64,000 bases of DNA from Flavobacterium pectinovorum (GCF_022802975.1 NZ_JAFEVZ010000015.1:1-64000); one strand, 5' to 3'. Shown: positions 27,780 to 36,426, counted from the first letter of the stretch. The notes: generated from the letters alone by a model not told the origin. Made by a program: numbers and translations.

Positions 27780-27802
27780 ACATTGCTAGCCATTTTAAAC
27801 AA

Positions 27803-27838
27803 ACAAAAGGCGCTCACATGAACGCCTTTGTTTTTTAT
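27803..27838. terminator. Bidirectional terminator between the VOC gene and gldD
   Basis: ACAAAAGGCG and CGCCTTTGT pair with a one-base bulge and are followed on the plus strand by TTTTTTATTT. It also lies just past the gldD stop on the other strand. Confidence 0.75.
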
Positions 27839-27839
27839 T

Positions 27840-28400
27840 TTATTTCCATTTTAATGTCTCCATAAGTCTCTGCATATCATTTTTGATATAACTCGCTGCC
27901 GGCATAATCGAGTCAAAATTAGGTTTGCTATAAAAATAAACCGATCCCGTGATGAAATGTTTCGTACTATCCGTTACATAAAATTGTGAGTTGGTTGCCG
28001 CATTTCCGTTTACCTGATAAAACATTCCGTACACTTTTTTTTCAGGATTTAAATAAGGCTGCTCTAATATATCATCAGCTTTAATCACATGCTCGTAAGT
28101 TAGTTTTTGAGCATCTTTCAGCAGTTTTTCTATATTATTATTTACGGGTTTGTATGTCAGATAAATGGTCGCTTTCATCTTTGGATACGTAATCGCAAAA
28201 CCACATTCCTTTTCACCCTTAATTGATGCCGCTTCATTCATTTGAAAAGAAAACGGACATGTATTTTCAAAATTCACATATTTAGCTACCGGATAATCCA
28301 AACGCAAAAAACCGGCCGGTTTTGGCAATACATCGTCTTTACAGCTTATAACAGTCAGGCTCAGTAAAATTACCGCTATCCAAATTGTTTTTTTTAACAT
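27840..28400 (-). CDS. gldD: Gliding motility lipoprotein GldD
   Basis: GldD is a lipoprotein required for gliding in F. johnsoniae. The 186-residue product has a lipoprotein signal with cysteine 20 (TVISC) and the conserved GldD features PKPAGFLRLDYP, FSFQMN, CGFAITYPKMKATIYLTYKPV and the C-terminal YIKNDMQRLMETLKW. Its start is one nucleotide past the end of gldE, so it is translationally close to gldE. Gene order mutY-ssb-gldE-gldD matches what is known of Flavobacterium. The molecular role is not established. Confidence 0.93.
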   Translation of the reverse strand: MLKKTIWIAVILLSLTVISCKDDVLPKPAGFLRLDYPVAKYVNFENTCPFSFQMNEAASIKGEKECGFAITYPKMKATIYLTYKPVNNNIEKLLKDAQKLTYEHVIKADDILEQPYLNPEKKVYGMFYQVNGNAATNSQFYVTDSTKHFITGSVYFYSKPNFDSIMPAASYIKNDMQRLMETLKWK

Positions 28401-28401
28401 C

Positions 28402-29694
28402 TTATTCTATGGTTACTTTTATTTGTTTAACACGTTTTTTATCAACTGCTTCTATGGTGAAGATACAATTCTCAAACGCTACTTTTTGGTCTTTTTTAGG
28501 AAAATTGCCCAGAATTTCAAGTATAAATCCGGCCAGTGTTTCTGCTTCTCCTTTACGAACCTCAAAAACATCCTCATCAACATCAACAATTCTGTAAAAA
28601 TCCTTCAGATTGATTTTTCCTTCAAAAAGGAAATTCTTTTCATCAATTTGAGAAAAGTTCAAATGTTCGTCATCAAACTCATCACTAATATCTCCTACTA
28701 TTTCCTCAATTACATCTTCTAAAGAAACCAAACCTGATGTTCCGCCGTATTCATCCACTACAATCGCCAAATGACTTTTCAGACCTTGAAAGTCCTTCAA
28801 CAGGTTGTCTAATTTTTTATTCTCAGGAACAAAAAAAGCTTCTCTTATTAAAGTTGTCCAGTCAAATTCGACCTTGTCAATATGAGGCAATAAATCTTTA
28901 ACAAACAAAACGCCTTCAATCTGGTCAATATTATCGCGATATATTGGAATCCTTGAAAATCCTTTCTCAATTATCTTTGGATAAATGGCTTCAAAAGATT
29001 CTGATATTTCTAATGCAAAAACATCAATCCTCGGACTCATTACCTGTTTGGTATCTGTATTTCCAAAAGAGACTATTCCTTCCAGTATTTTTTGCTCTTC
29101 AGTCGATGTTCCTTCTGAATCGGTAAGTTCCAAAGCCTGCGAAAGCTGATCGACCGAAAAATTTGTTTTCTGTTTTCCTAATTTATTATGCAAATATAAC
29201 GTAACGGAACGCATTGGCAAGCTTATCGGAGAAAGTAATTTATTTAAAAAAGCAACCGGATAAACTACTCGTTTGGCAAATTTTATGTTGTTACGGCTAG
29301 CATAAACCTTGGGAAGAACTTCTCCAAAAAGCAAAATCAAAAAAGTAACCACAATTACTTCTAAGATAAATTTCAATAACGCCGAGCTAACCTCCTCAAA
29401 GATATTTTTGCCAATAAATGAAAACAGAACAACTACCCCAATATTTAAAAAATTATTGGCAACTAATAATGTAGCTAAGAGTTTTTTGGGTTTTTCTAAA
29501 AGGTTCGAAATTATTTTTCCTTTCGGATTGTTTTCCTGTAACGTATCCTCAATATCTTTTTGAGTCAGGGAAAAAAAAGCAACTTCAGCACCAGAAACGA
29601 TGGCTGATAAAAAAAGTAAAATAAATATTCCGGCAAAACCAATAATTAAATCAGTATCTGCTGATGCAAAAAATAAACTGGGCTCCGGGTCCAA
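28402..29694 (-). CDS. gldE: Gliding-associated protein GldE (CNNM/CorC-type membrane protein)
   Basis: This 430-residue protein has an N-terminal DUF21/CNNM membrane domain of about four helices (from LIIGFAGIFILLFLSAIVSGAEVAFFS). A CBS pair follows (about 215-330; MSPRIDVFAL, GFSRIPIYRDNIDQIEGVLFVKDLL, DEYGGTSGLVSLEDVIEEIVGDI) and then a CorC/HlyC transporter-associated domain. Relatives are linked to Mg2+/Co2+ transport. In F. johnsoniae GldE partners GldD genetically. The gene lies between ssb (23 nt upstream) and gldD (1 nt downstream). Confidence 0.92.
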   Translation of the reverse strand: MDPEPSLFFASADTDLIIGFAGIFILLFLSAIVSGAEVAFFSLTQKDIEDTLQENNPKGKIISNLLEKPKKLLATLLVANNFLNIGVVVLFSFIGKNIFEEVSSALLKFILEVIVVTFLILLFGEVLPKVYASRNNIKFAKRVVYPVAFLNKLLSPISLPMRSVTLYLHNKLGKQKTNFSVDQLSQALELTDSEGTSTEEQKILEGIVSFGNTDTKQVMSPRIDVFALEISESFEAIYPKIIEKGFSRIPIYRDNIDQIEGVLFVKDLLPHIDKVEFDWTTLIREAFFVPENKKLDNLLKDFQGLKSHLAIVVDEYGGTSGLVSLEDVIEEIVGDISDEFDDEHLNFSQIDEKNFLFEGKINLKDFYRIVDVDEDVFEVRKGEAETLAGFILEILGNFPKKDQKVAFENCIFTIEAVDKKRVKQIKVTIE

Positions 29695-29717
29695 ATTAAA
29701 TAAAATTAGTTAAACAA

Positions 29718-30155
29718 TTAAAAGGGCAAATCATTGATAGGCAATCCTTCATTAGGATTTTCAAAGTTAGTGTTTTTTGGTGATTCAGATGCCTGATGAT
29801 GCTTGTGTTCTGTTTCTTTTTTGGTTGTCAAAAAGGTAAACTCGGTCACCTGAATCTCGGTAGTATATTTTGTAGTTCCGTCTTCAGCCTGCCACTGTCG
29901 TGATTTTATACGGCCTTCAACATATATTTTATCTCCTTTTGACAAATATTTTTCACAGATTTCGGCAGCTTTATTGCGTACAACCAAATTATGCCATTCT
30001 GTGGAAGTAATTTTTTCGTTTGTAGTTTTATTAATATACACCTCATTTGTAGCAAGTTGAAAACGTCCAATGCAGTTTCCCCCATCAAAATAATGCATTT
30101 TAACATCATCGCCCAAATGGCCAATCAACATCACTTTATTTAATGTTCCGTTCAT
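29718..30155 (-). CDS. ssb: Single-stranded DNA-binding protein
   Basis: This 145-residue protein has an N-terminal OB-fold (MNGTLNKVMLIGHLGDD; the later IYVEGRIKSRQWQAEDG strand) and a flexible His/Gln/Asn-rich linker. It ends in the protein-interaction tip INDLPF, a variant of DDLPF. SSB covers single-stranded DNA and recruits replication and repair factors. It is the first of ssb-gldE-gldD, downstream of mutY, with a -7 box between mutY and ssb. Confidence 0.95.
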   Translation of the reverse strand: MNGTLNKVMLIGHLGDDVKMHYFDGGNCIGRFQLATNEVYINKTTNEKITSTEWHNLVVRNKAAEICEKYLSKGDKIYVEGRIKSRQWQAEDGTTKYTTEIQVTEFTFLTTKKETEHKHHQASESPKNTNFENPNEGLPINDLPF

Positions 30156-30175
30156 GATATATCATTTGTGTGTAT

Positions 30176-30183
30176 CAAAGATA
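30176..30183 (-). promoter_or_regulatory. -7 promoter box of ssb-gldE-gldD
   Basis: TATCTTTG (complement) lies between the mutY stop and the ssb start. No good TTG at -33. It suggests ssb-gldE-gldD can be transcribed apart from mutY. Confidence 0.45.
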
Positions 30184-30191
30184 CATTTTTT

Positions 30192-31238
30192 TTAACGACT
30201 TAATTCTTCCTTTTCAATAAAATTATAAATAGCAATCGGAAACGGAAATGTTTTTAAATCACTATAATTCACACCATTAACAATCAATTCATTAATTTTT
30301 ATTTTCCAGAATTGAATATGTAAATGCTGATGGGAAAGTTTGTGAATTACTGTTGCATGAGAACATTCCTCAATACCTTTAATAGTATAAGAAGACAAAA
30401 CACCCTGCCCGATTGTCTTTGAAATAAAATCAAAATCAACAATTTCGTCGGTTTCCAATAAAGGAAATTCATATAAATTGTGCCAAATACCTTTTGCTGT
30501 ACGCTTTTGAATTAAAGTATTTCCTAAAACATCTTCTAAAATCAGGTAATTAAAAAACCTATTAGTTACTTTTAACTTCTTAGCTTTTACAGGCAGCACA
30601 TCAACTTTCTTTTTTTGCAGAGCCAGACAGCTTTCATTAAACACACAAACAGAACAATTTGGATTTTTTGGCACACATTGCAAAGCTCCAAATTCCATAA
30701 TCGCCTGATTGAAAATTGCGGGGTCATCTTTTGGCATCAATTCATAAGCAAGAGCGGTAAATTCTTTTTTAGTCGCAGGCAAAGCGATATCAGATTCGAT
30801 ATCAAAATAACGCGAAAGAACTCTAAATACATTTCCATCAACAACCGGAACCGTTTCATGGTAAGAAAAAGAAGCAATTGCAGCAGCTGTATATTCGCCA
30901 ACACCTTTTAACTTTAACAGCTCCTTATAGGTAGCCGGAAAAACACCGTTTAAATCATTTGCTATGTACTGAGCAGTTTTATGAAGGTTTCGTGCCCGGG
31001 AATAATATCCTAATCCCTGCCAAAGTTTCAAAACCTTTTCTTCATCGGCATTAGCCAAATCAAACACTGTAGGAAATTCCTCTGTAAAAGAAAAAAAATA
31101 AGGCATTCCCTGCGCTACTCTGGTTTGCTGCAGCATAATTTCTGAGAGCCAAATATGGTAAGGATTGACAGTATTTCGCCAAGGCAAATCACGTTTGTTT
31201 TGTAAATACCATTTTATCAATAGGTTATGAAATTTCAT
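30192..31238 (-). CDS. mutY: A/G-specific adenine DNA glycosylase MutY
   Basis: MutY removes adenine mispaired with 8-oxoguanine. The product (348 residues from the start chosen here) has the catalytic glutamate in SEIMLQQTRV, the helix-hairpin-helix LKGVGEYTAAAI with the catalytic aspartate in VPVVDGNV, and the 4Fe-4S cluster set C-x6-C-x2-C-x5-C (CVPKNPNCSVCVFNESC). A C-terminal NUDIX-like domain recognises 8-oxoG (LIQKRTAKGIWHNLYEFPL). I start at MKFHNLLIKWY because the upstream ATG at 31259 falls inside the TACTTTTG promoter box (31257-31264). Confidence 0.93.
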   Translation of the reverse strand: MKFHNLLIKWYLQNKRDLPWRNTVNPYHIWLSEIMLQQTRVAQGMPYFFSFTEEFPTVFDLANADEEKVLKLWQGLGYYSRARNLHKTAQYIANDLNGVFPATYKELLKLKGVGEYTAAAIASFSYHETVPVVDGNVFRVLSRYFDIESDIALPATKKEFTALAYELMPKDDPAIFNQAIMEFGALQCVPKNPNCSVCVFNESCLALQKKKVDVLPVKAKKLKVTNRFFNYLILEDVLGNTLIQKRTAKGIWHNLYEFPLLETDEIVDFDFISKTIGQGVLSSYTIKGIEECSHATVIHKLSHQHLHIQFWKIKINELIVNGVNYSDLKTFPFPIAIYNFIEKEELSR

Positions 31239-31256
31239 TGCAAAATACTTAGAATG

Positions 31257-31264
31257 CAAAAGTA
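31257..31264 (-). promoter_or_regulatory. -7 promoter box of mutY
   Basis: TACTTTTG on the minus strand, 18 nt before ATG 31238. It overlaps an upstream in-frame ATG and so decides the start codon. Confidence 0.45.
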
Positions 31265-31297
31265 AATGTTTATGTAATTAAAATTTAACGAATTAGC

Positions 31298-31329
31298 TTG
31301 ATTAATTATTTTTTTAATTCCTATATTTG
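31298..31329 (+). promoter_or_regulatory. Promoter of hup (TTG-N21-TATATTTG)
   Basis: TTG at 31298-31300 and TATATTTG at 31322-31329 with a 21-nt spacer. The start codon is about 51 nt downstream. Confidence 0.6.
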
Positions 31330-31379
31330 CAAACTCAAAAAAATAGTACATCATTTATAAAGTAAAAATAGGAAAGAAA

Positions 31380-31670
31380 ATGACGAAAGCAGATATCGTA
31401 GCAAAAATTTCAGAGAAACTAGGTCTTGAAAAAGGAGATGTTCAGGCAACAGTAGAAACTTTTATGGAAGAAGTTAAAACTTCTTTAGAAACTGGAGACA
31501 ATGTTTACTTAAGAGGTTTTGGTAGTTTTATTGTAAAAACTAGAGCTGAAAAGACAGGAAGAAACATTTCTAAAAATACCACAATCAAAATTCCTGCACA
31601 CAATATTCCTGCTTTTAAACCTGCAAAAGTTTTTGTAGAAGGAGTTAAAACAAATAACGAAGCAAAATAA
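31380..31670 (+). CDS. hup: HU-family DNA-binding protein
   Basis: This 96-residue histone-like protein has MTKADIVAKISEKLGLEKGDVQATVE at the start, the GSFIVKTRAEKTGRNISKN beta-arm region, and the DNA-intercalating tip sequence IKIPAHNIPAFKPAK. HU bends and compacts the nucleoid as a dimer. The tiny basic-protein gene follows after 31 nt and may share its transcript. Confidence 0.95.
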   Translation: MTKADIVAKISEKLGLEKGDVQATVETFMEEVKTSLETGDNVYLRGFGSFIVKTRAEKTGRNISKNTTIKIPAHNIPAFKPAKVFVEGVKTNNEAK

Positions 31671-31701
31671 TACTATTAATTAATCATAAAATCGACACGA
31701 T

Positions 31702-31794
31702 ATGCCAAGTGGTAAAAAAAGAAAGAGACATAAGGTAGCTACTCACAAAAGAAAAAAAAGAGCGAGAGCTAACCGTCACAAAAAGAAAAAGTAG
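31702..31794 (+). CDS. 30-residue, extremely basic protein (ribosome-associated candidate)
   Basis: An ATG opens a 30-codon frame: MPSGKKRKRHKVATHKRKKR then ARANRHKKKK. About two thirds of residues are Lys, Arg or His, there is no acidic residue, and the stop codon is built into a strong terminator stem. Nearly identical short proteins are encoded between hup and rng in other Flavobacteria, as I recall, which argues for a real gene. Composition resembles small ribosomal proteins such as bL36 or Thx. The recently described Bacteroidota-specific ribosomal protein bL38 is a possible identity that I cannot verify. It is too short for default gene callers. Confidence 0.8.
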   Translation: MPSGKKRKRHKVATHKRKKRARANRHKKKK

Positions 31795-31812
31795 TTTTAA
31801 ACTACTTTTTTC
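31786..31812 (+). terminator. Intrinsic terminator overlapping the end of the 30-residue gene
   Basis: AAAAAGTAGT pairs with ACTACTTTTT and runs into TTTTTTCTTTTTT. The TAG stop codon is part of the 5' arm. Confidence 0.85.
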
Positions 31813-32087
31813 TTTTTTAAACCGTTCATTGAAATTTGGGAAATTTCAAAAATTCCAAAAAATAAAATCCAAAATCCAACGATTAAGAAATCAAAATTGA
31901 ATCAAATTGGAATTTGGAATTTAAATATTGAGATTTAACTTTCCCTCCCGGGTTCAATACCTGTTAAAAATATTGTTTAATCCATCCTTGCTTGAAAAGT
32001 TGATGGTTGGTAGTTGATCGTTGATGGATTTTCCAATAACCGACAACCAACAACCGACAACCAATAAGTTCGGATAAAAATTTACAA
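31813..32087. repeat. Low-complexity intergenic DNA with AATTCCAA/TTGGAATT and ACCAACAACC words
   Basis: The stretch between the terminator and the RNase G gene holds no credible gene. It contains repeated words AAAATTCCAA, AAAATCCAAAATCCAA and TTGGAATTTGGAATTT (31850-31925). A second set follows, GTTGATGGTTGGTAGTTGATCG against CCGACAACCAACAACCGACA (32000-32060), able to fold back. The same word types occur in other gaps of the window. Confidence 0.55.
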
Positions 32088-33632
32088 ATGAATAAAGAAT
32101 TAATTATTCGATCAAGTTCAGATTTCGTAGATTTTGCCTTATTAAAAGATGGAAAACTAATTGAATTACATAAGGAAGAAGAAAAAAGCAACTTTCAGGT
32201 TGGCGATATTTTTATTGCCAAAATAAGAAAACCGGTTGCCGGACTTAATGCTGCTTTTGTAAATGTAGGCTTCGAAAAAGATGCTTTTTTACATTATCAC
32301 GATTTAGGACCAAACTTAGCTTCCCAACTGAAATTCATAAAACTTGTAAGCGCAGGTAAATTAAAAGATTTCTCCCTAAAGACCTTTCAGTTTGAAAAAG
32401 AGATTGACAAAGATGGCATCATTACTGATATTTTAAGTGCCAATCAATCTGTCTTAGTACAAGTTGTAAAAGAACCTATATCTACCAAAGGTCCAAGAAT
32501 AAGCGCTGAGCTTTCATTGGCAGGAAGATTTATTGTTCTCGTTCCGTTTTCTGACCGAGTTTCTATTTCACAAAAAATAGAAGACAAAAAAGAAAAGGAT
32601 CGTCTAAAAAAACTTGTATTATCGATCAAACCTAAAGGATTTGGTGTTATTGTTCGCACAGTAGCCGAAGGCAAAAATACAGCCGAATTAGAAAAAGATT
32701 TGCAGAACCTGCTTGGCAGATGGACTGCAATGTGTAAAAAATTACCAACTGCTCATCATCCATCAAAAGTATTAGGAGAGCTTAACAGAGCTTCTTCAAT
32801 ATTAAGAGATGTTTTTAACGATACCTTTAGTGGTATCCAGATAGATGATGAAGAGTTGTACCATCAAACGAAGGATTATTTGCAAGAGATTGCACCTTCA
32901 AAACAATCAATTGTGAAGTTTTATCAATCAAACGACACTCCGATTTTTGAGAAATACAATATAGAGAGACAAATCAAAACTTCATTTGGAAGAACGGTTT
33001 CAATGAGCAAAGGCGCTTATCTTATCATAGAACACACTGAAGCACTTCACGTTATAGACGTAAACAGCGGAAACCGTTCTAATAAAGCGACCAATCAGGA
33101 AGATACCGCCATGGAAGTGAATATGATTGCTGCCGCTGAAATTGCCAGACAGCTTCGTCTGAGAGATATGGGCGGAATAATCGTAGTTGATTTTATTGAT
33201 ATGTCTAATCCTGAAAACAGGAAAGTTTTGTTCGACTTCTTGCGAGAAGAAATGAGCGACGATAAAGCAAAGCATAAAATCTTACCGCCAAGCAAATTTG
33301 GACTGGTTCAAATTACCAGACAGCGCGTAAGACCAGAAGTAAATATTAAAACCAGAGAAGAAGACCCCAATAAGGTAAATGGTGAAATTGAAGCACCAAT
33401 TTTAATCATTGACAAAATCTCATCTGATTTAGACAGACTTTTAAAAACCCACAACAAAGTAGTACTTAATGTACATCCGTTTGTGGCTGCATACCTCAGT
33501 AAAGGTTTTCCATCCTTACGTTCAAAATGGTTTTTTGAGCATAAGAAATGGGTGAAAATCATACCTCGTGACGCTTACACGTATTTAGAATATCATTTCT
33601 ACGATAAAAAAGGAAATGTTATTTCAGAATAA
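32088..33632 (+). CDS. rng: Ribonuclease E/G family endoribonuclease (RNase G)
   Basis: This 514-residue protein begins MNKELIIRSSSDFVDFALLKDGKL, followed by an S1 RNA-binding domain (VGDIFIAKIRKPVAGLNAAFVNVG, about 39-62). The DNase-I-like catalytic domain has the Mg2+ aspartates in IDVNSGNRS and GGIIVVDFIDM. RNase E/G enzymes cut single-stranded RNA in rRNA maturation and mRNA decay. The long C-terminal scaffold of E. coli RNase E is absent, so it is of RNase G size. It is followed by a strong terminator. Confidence 0.93.
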   Translation: MNKELIIRSSSDFVDFALLKDGKLIELHKEEEKSNFQVGDIFIAKIRKPVAGLNAAFVNVGFEKDAFLHYHDLGPNLASQLKFIKLVSAGKLKDFSLKTFQFEKEIDKDGIITDILSANQSVLVQVVKEPISTKGPRISAELSLAGRFIVLVPFSDRVSISQKIEDKKEKDRLKKLVLSIKPKGFGVIVRTVAEGKNTAELEKDLQNLLGRWTAMCKKLPTAHHPSKVLGELNRASSILRDVFNDTFSGIQIDDEELYHQTKDYLQEIAPSKQSIVKFYQSNDTPIFEKYNIERQIKTSFGRTVSMSKGAYLIIEHTEALHVIDVNSGNRSNKATNQEDTAMEVNMIAAAEIARQLRLRDMGGIIVVDFIDMSNPENRKVLFDFLREEMSDDKAKHKILPPSKFGLVQITRQRVRPEVNIKTREEDPNKVNGEIEAPILIIDKISSDLDRLLKTHNKVVLNVHPFVAAYLSKGFPSLRSKWFFEHKKWVKIIPRDAYTYLEYHFYDKKGNVISE

Positions 33633-33636
33633 AAAC

Positions 33637-33668
33637 AAACCGCCTTTCGTGAGATTGGCGGTTTTTTT
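33637..33668 (+). terminator. Intrinsic terminator after rng
   Basis: AAACCGCC (33637-33644) pairs with GGCGGTTT (33657-33664), followed by TTTTTAT. Confidence 0.9.
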
Positions 33669-33730
33669 ATGCGCCATTGCGAGGGACGAAGCAATTACAC
33701 TTGTATTTTCGATTTTGGAATTTAAAGTTC

Positions 33731-33817
33731 AGGAGCAATTTCCAGCTATCCGTTTCAATCTTTTACTTTTTAAAGAAAAAAGCAAAAGGATTTTCACTTC
33801 TATCTGGGCTAGGGCTA
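33731..33817 (+). repeat. Structured dispersed intergenic element, copy B
   Basis: GGAGCAATTTCCAGCTATCC leads to a 12-bp hairpin with one mismatch (33760-33771 with 33777-33788), then AAGGATTTTCACTTCTATC and GGGCTAGGGCTA. The post-hairpin 15-mer AAGGATTTTCACTTC is identical to copy A, and TTTTCACTTCTATC to copy C (63403-63416). The conserved flanks with a variable hairpin look like a structured RNA or mobile palindrome rather than a gene. Confidence 0.6.
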
Positions 33818-33866
33818 TCATTTTCATAAGATGATTTTATATCAAAAATATTCTAATAAATCATAA

Positions 33867-33933
33867 TGTCATATCCTGAGCGGAATCGAAGGCTTTCCGG
33901 TACAAAATGGCTTCGACTACACTCAGCCTGACA
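33867..33933. repeat. Imperfect palindromic intergenic repeat (TGTCATATCCTGAGCGGAATCGAAGG type)
   Basis: The left arm TGTCATATCCTGAGCGGAAT.. is answered by GGCTTCGACTACACTCAGCCTGACA. It is of the same family as 25692-25757. A half-unit CATTGCGAGGGACGAAGCAAT without its partner lies just upstream (33674-33694). Confidence 0.6.
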
Positions 33934-34004
33934 AACAATATATTATTTCTAAAAATTGGACTTTGGAATTTATTCAGCAGTTTTGGAATTGGAATTTTAA
34001 AAAT

Positions 34005-36380
34005 TTATTCTCTCACAATTTCAATTCTCCTTCTAATTTCATTCCCAAAAGCATCCACAACCGTAATATAATGCACTCCCGAAGTTGGAATAACCGGCAA
34101 TTCATGAAACGTTTTTGTCGTTGCCTTATACACATCATCAACGTACCAAAACAATTCTTTATCCCTTTCAGAGTAAGCTACCTTCAGAATTACGGGCTGC
34201 ACTTCGCTGTTAAAATTCTTCGTTAAATAAATTTTACTGTTCGTTTTTGGATAAATAAAATCCATTGTTTTGGATTGAATCCCTTCGCAGCCTTCTTTAA
34301 ACGGAGGTAAAGACAGATATTCAATATGCTGACTTTTATAATACCAAGCCATTACCGGAGGGAGAACAAACCAACTTTTAGTCACAATATCATCAACACT
34401 TTCGCAACTACTATTAACCTGAAATCGCTCTGTTTTATCTAAATGGACCTTTTTATGATACGGACAAACTACAGTAGATTTACCTTTTTTAGAAACCCAT
34501 TGCTTTATTTTTGGGCAATCCTCTTTGGCCAGATAACCGCTCAAACGGCAAACCTCAACTTCAGCTAAATCATTGTACGGAGTATCAAACCATCTTTGTC
34601 TTGGCAGTAAATTAAAAACATCAAACAAAATGGGCGCAGCACTTGTCACGCCGGTTAAAGTTGGCCTTCCCTCTCCCGTGGCGTTTCCAACCCAAATACC
34701 AACTACATATTTTGAATTTGTTCCTATTGCCCAGGCATCTCTGTTTCCAAAGCTCGTTCCGGTTTTCCATGCAATTTTCAAAGAACTGTCATAAAACTTC
34801 CAGGCTTCATCGCCTTCCGGCCTGTTTACCTCTTCCATCGCATTATACGTCAGCCAAATTGCTCCGGCTCCCATTATATTCTTCTGATCGGTTTCCGTGC
34901 CAAAATCAGCTTCAAAATCATTTTTATAATTCAGCTCTGCAAATTCTTTAGTTCGATACTTTGCCTGATTTTTACTATAATAATTAACTGTTGAAGATAA
35001 TCCGGCATAAGTCCGGCATAAATCCCATAAATTACTTTCGGCACCGCCTAAAATGAGTGATAACCCATAATGATCCGGGGTTTTATTAATATCTCTTAAT
35101 TTAAATTTCTGCAATTCTTCATAAAACTTATTTACACCAAAATCCTGCAGCATCAAAACTGCCGGAATATTTAGCGATCTTGATAAAGCGCGATGAGCCG
35201 GAACAGCCCCATCAAATGTGAGATTAAAATTTTGCGGTGTATAACCGGCTATTTGTGTTGGTACATCAGCGACTAAAGTATTCGGCAATAATTCGCCATC
35301 GTCTAACATTGCTGCGTATAAAAACGGCTTCAAAATACTTCCTGTACTTCTGGGAGCATCAATAATATCTACATCTTTTTGATGATTATTATCTGTTGGA
35401 GCATTTCCAACATAACTCATTACATTTCGATTCGAAACATCAATTACCAAAATCGCCAGATTGTTTACTTCATTCTGCTTGTACTGGTTATAATAATACT
35501 TCGCAATTTGGTTGACCCTATTTTGCAGAGCATAATCAATCGTAGTTTTTACTCGGGTTCCTTCTTCATTTTTTGCCACGCGCTGTAATAAATGAGGTGC
35601 AATTTGGGGCAAATCGTAAGGTTTTTGTGGTAATGGTTCATCGATTGACAATTCGTAAGTCTGCTTATCAATAATTCCTTCCTGATGCAATTTTAATAAA
35701 AGTCGGTTACGTTTATTCAATAACTTAATTTGATTCTTTCCCGGATAAATTAAGCTTGGCGCATTGGGTAAAACAGCCAATGTTGCATTCTCCGCCCATG
35801 ACAATTGATTGGACTGCACTCCAAAATAACGCCATGAAGCCATTTCCAACCCAACTACATTTCCGCCAAATGGAGCGTGTGCCGCATACATTTCGAGAAT
35901 TTCGTTTTTCGAATAGCCCAATTCTAATCGGGTTGAGAGAATAATTTCGATTAATTTTTCAAAATAAGTCCTGCCTTTGCCTTTTCGGGATAAACGAATA
36001 ACCTGCTGTGTTAAGGTACTTCCGCCTCGAACAACTTTTCCTGCTTTTTGATTTTGTTGAAATGCATTGACCATTGCAACGGGATTAAATCCCGGATGTT
36101 TATAAAAATACTCATCTTCAAAATAAACAATACATTTTTTGAATTTATCAGGTACGCTGTCTTGGGCAGGAAAACGCCATTGTCCGTCACGGGCTATTTT
36201 TGCCCCGAGCAATTCTCCTTCTTTGCTTTCTATTACTGTTGAATAAGGTTCCTGAAATAAAGTTCGTGGTATAGAAAAATAGTAAATCAGCAAGAGTACA
36301 AATACAATTGCTGATTTTATTTTGTTTTTTTTAATCCAGTTTATAATGCGTAGTGAGAACGCTATTAATTTATTTTTCAA
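34005..36380 (-). CDS. pbpC: Penicillin-binding protein 1C (bifunctional peptidoglycan synthase)
   Basis: This 791-residue inner-membrane protein has one N-terminal helix (about 22-37). The GT51 transglycosylase domain has catalytic E88 in FEDEYFYKHPGF and RGGSTLTQQ (118-126). The transpeptidase domain has S348-ILK351, S402-L-N404 and K539-TG. The PBP1C-type C-terminal domain follows (about 700-791, BiPBP_C-like, IYPKTNSKIYLTKNFNS). PbpC polymerises glycan, and its transpeptidase may be weak or specialised. It lies 114 nt downstream of the alpha-2-macroglobulin gene on the same strand, the classic pbpC/A2M pair. Confidence 0.95.
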   Translation of the reverse strand: MKNKLIAFSLRIINWIKKNKIKSAIVFVLLLIYYFSIPRTLFQEPYSTVIESKEGELLGAKIARDGQWRFPAQDSVPDKFKKCIVYFEDEYFYKHPGFNPVAMVNAFQQNQKAGKVVRGGSTLTQQVIRLSRKGKGRTYFEKLIEIILSTRLELGYSKNEILEMYAAHAPFGGNVVGLEMASWRYFGVQSNQLSWAENATLAVLPNAPSLIYPGKNQIKLLNKRNRLLLKLHQEGIIDKQTYELSIDEPLPQKPYDLPQIAPHLLQRVAKNEEGTRVKTTIDYALQNRVNQIAKYYYNQYKQNEVNNLAILVIDVSNRNVMSYVGNAPTDNNHQKDVDIIDAPRSTGSILKPFLYAAMLDDGELLPNTLVADVPTQIAGYTPQNFNLTFDGAVPAHRALSRSLNIPAVLMLQDFGVNKFYEELQKFKLRDINKTPDHYGLSLILGGAESNLWDLCRTYAGLSSTVNYYSKNQAKYRTKEFAELNYKNDFEADFGTETDQKNIMGAGAIWLTYNAMEEVNRPEGDEAWKFYDSSLKIAWKTGTSFGNRDAWAIGTNSKYVVGIWVGNATGEGRPTLTGVTSAAPILFDVFNLLPRQRWFDTPYNDLAEVEVCRLSGYLAKEDCPKIKQWVSKKGKSTVVCPYHKKVHLDKTERFQVNSSCESVDDIVTKSWFVLPPVMAWYYKSQHIEYLSLPPFKEGCEGIQSKTMDFIYPKTNSKIYLTKNFNSEVQPVILKVAYSERDKELFWYVDDVYKATTKTFHELPVIPTSGVHYITVVDAFGNEIRRRIEIVRE

Positions 36381-36426
36381 AGTAATAATTTATTTTTAAC
36401 CGCGCTAAGTTCGCAAAGTTATTTTT

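Noticed and set aside
33616..34226. Plus-strand frames of 72 and 87 codons after rng
   Set aside because: They run through a terminator, repeat elements and the antisense of pbpC; no protein-like composition.
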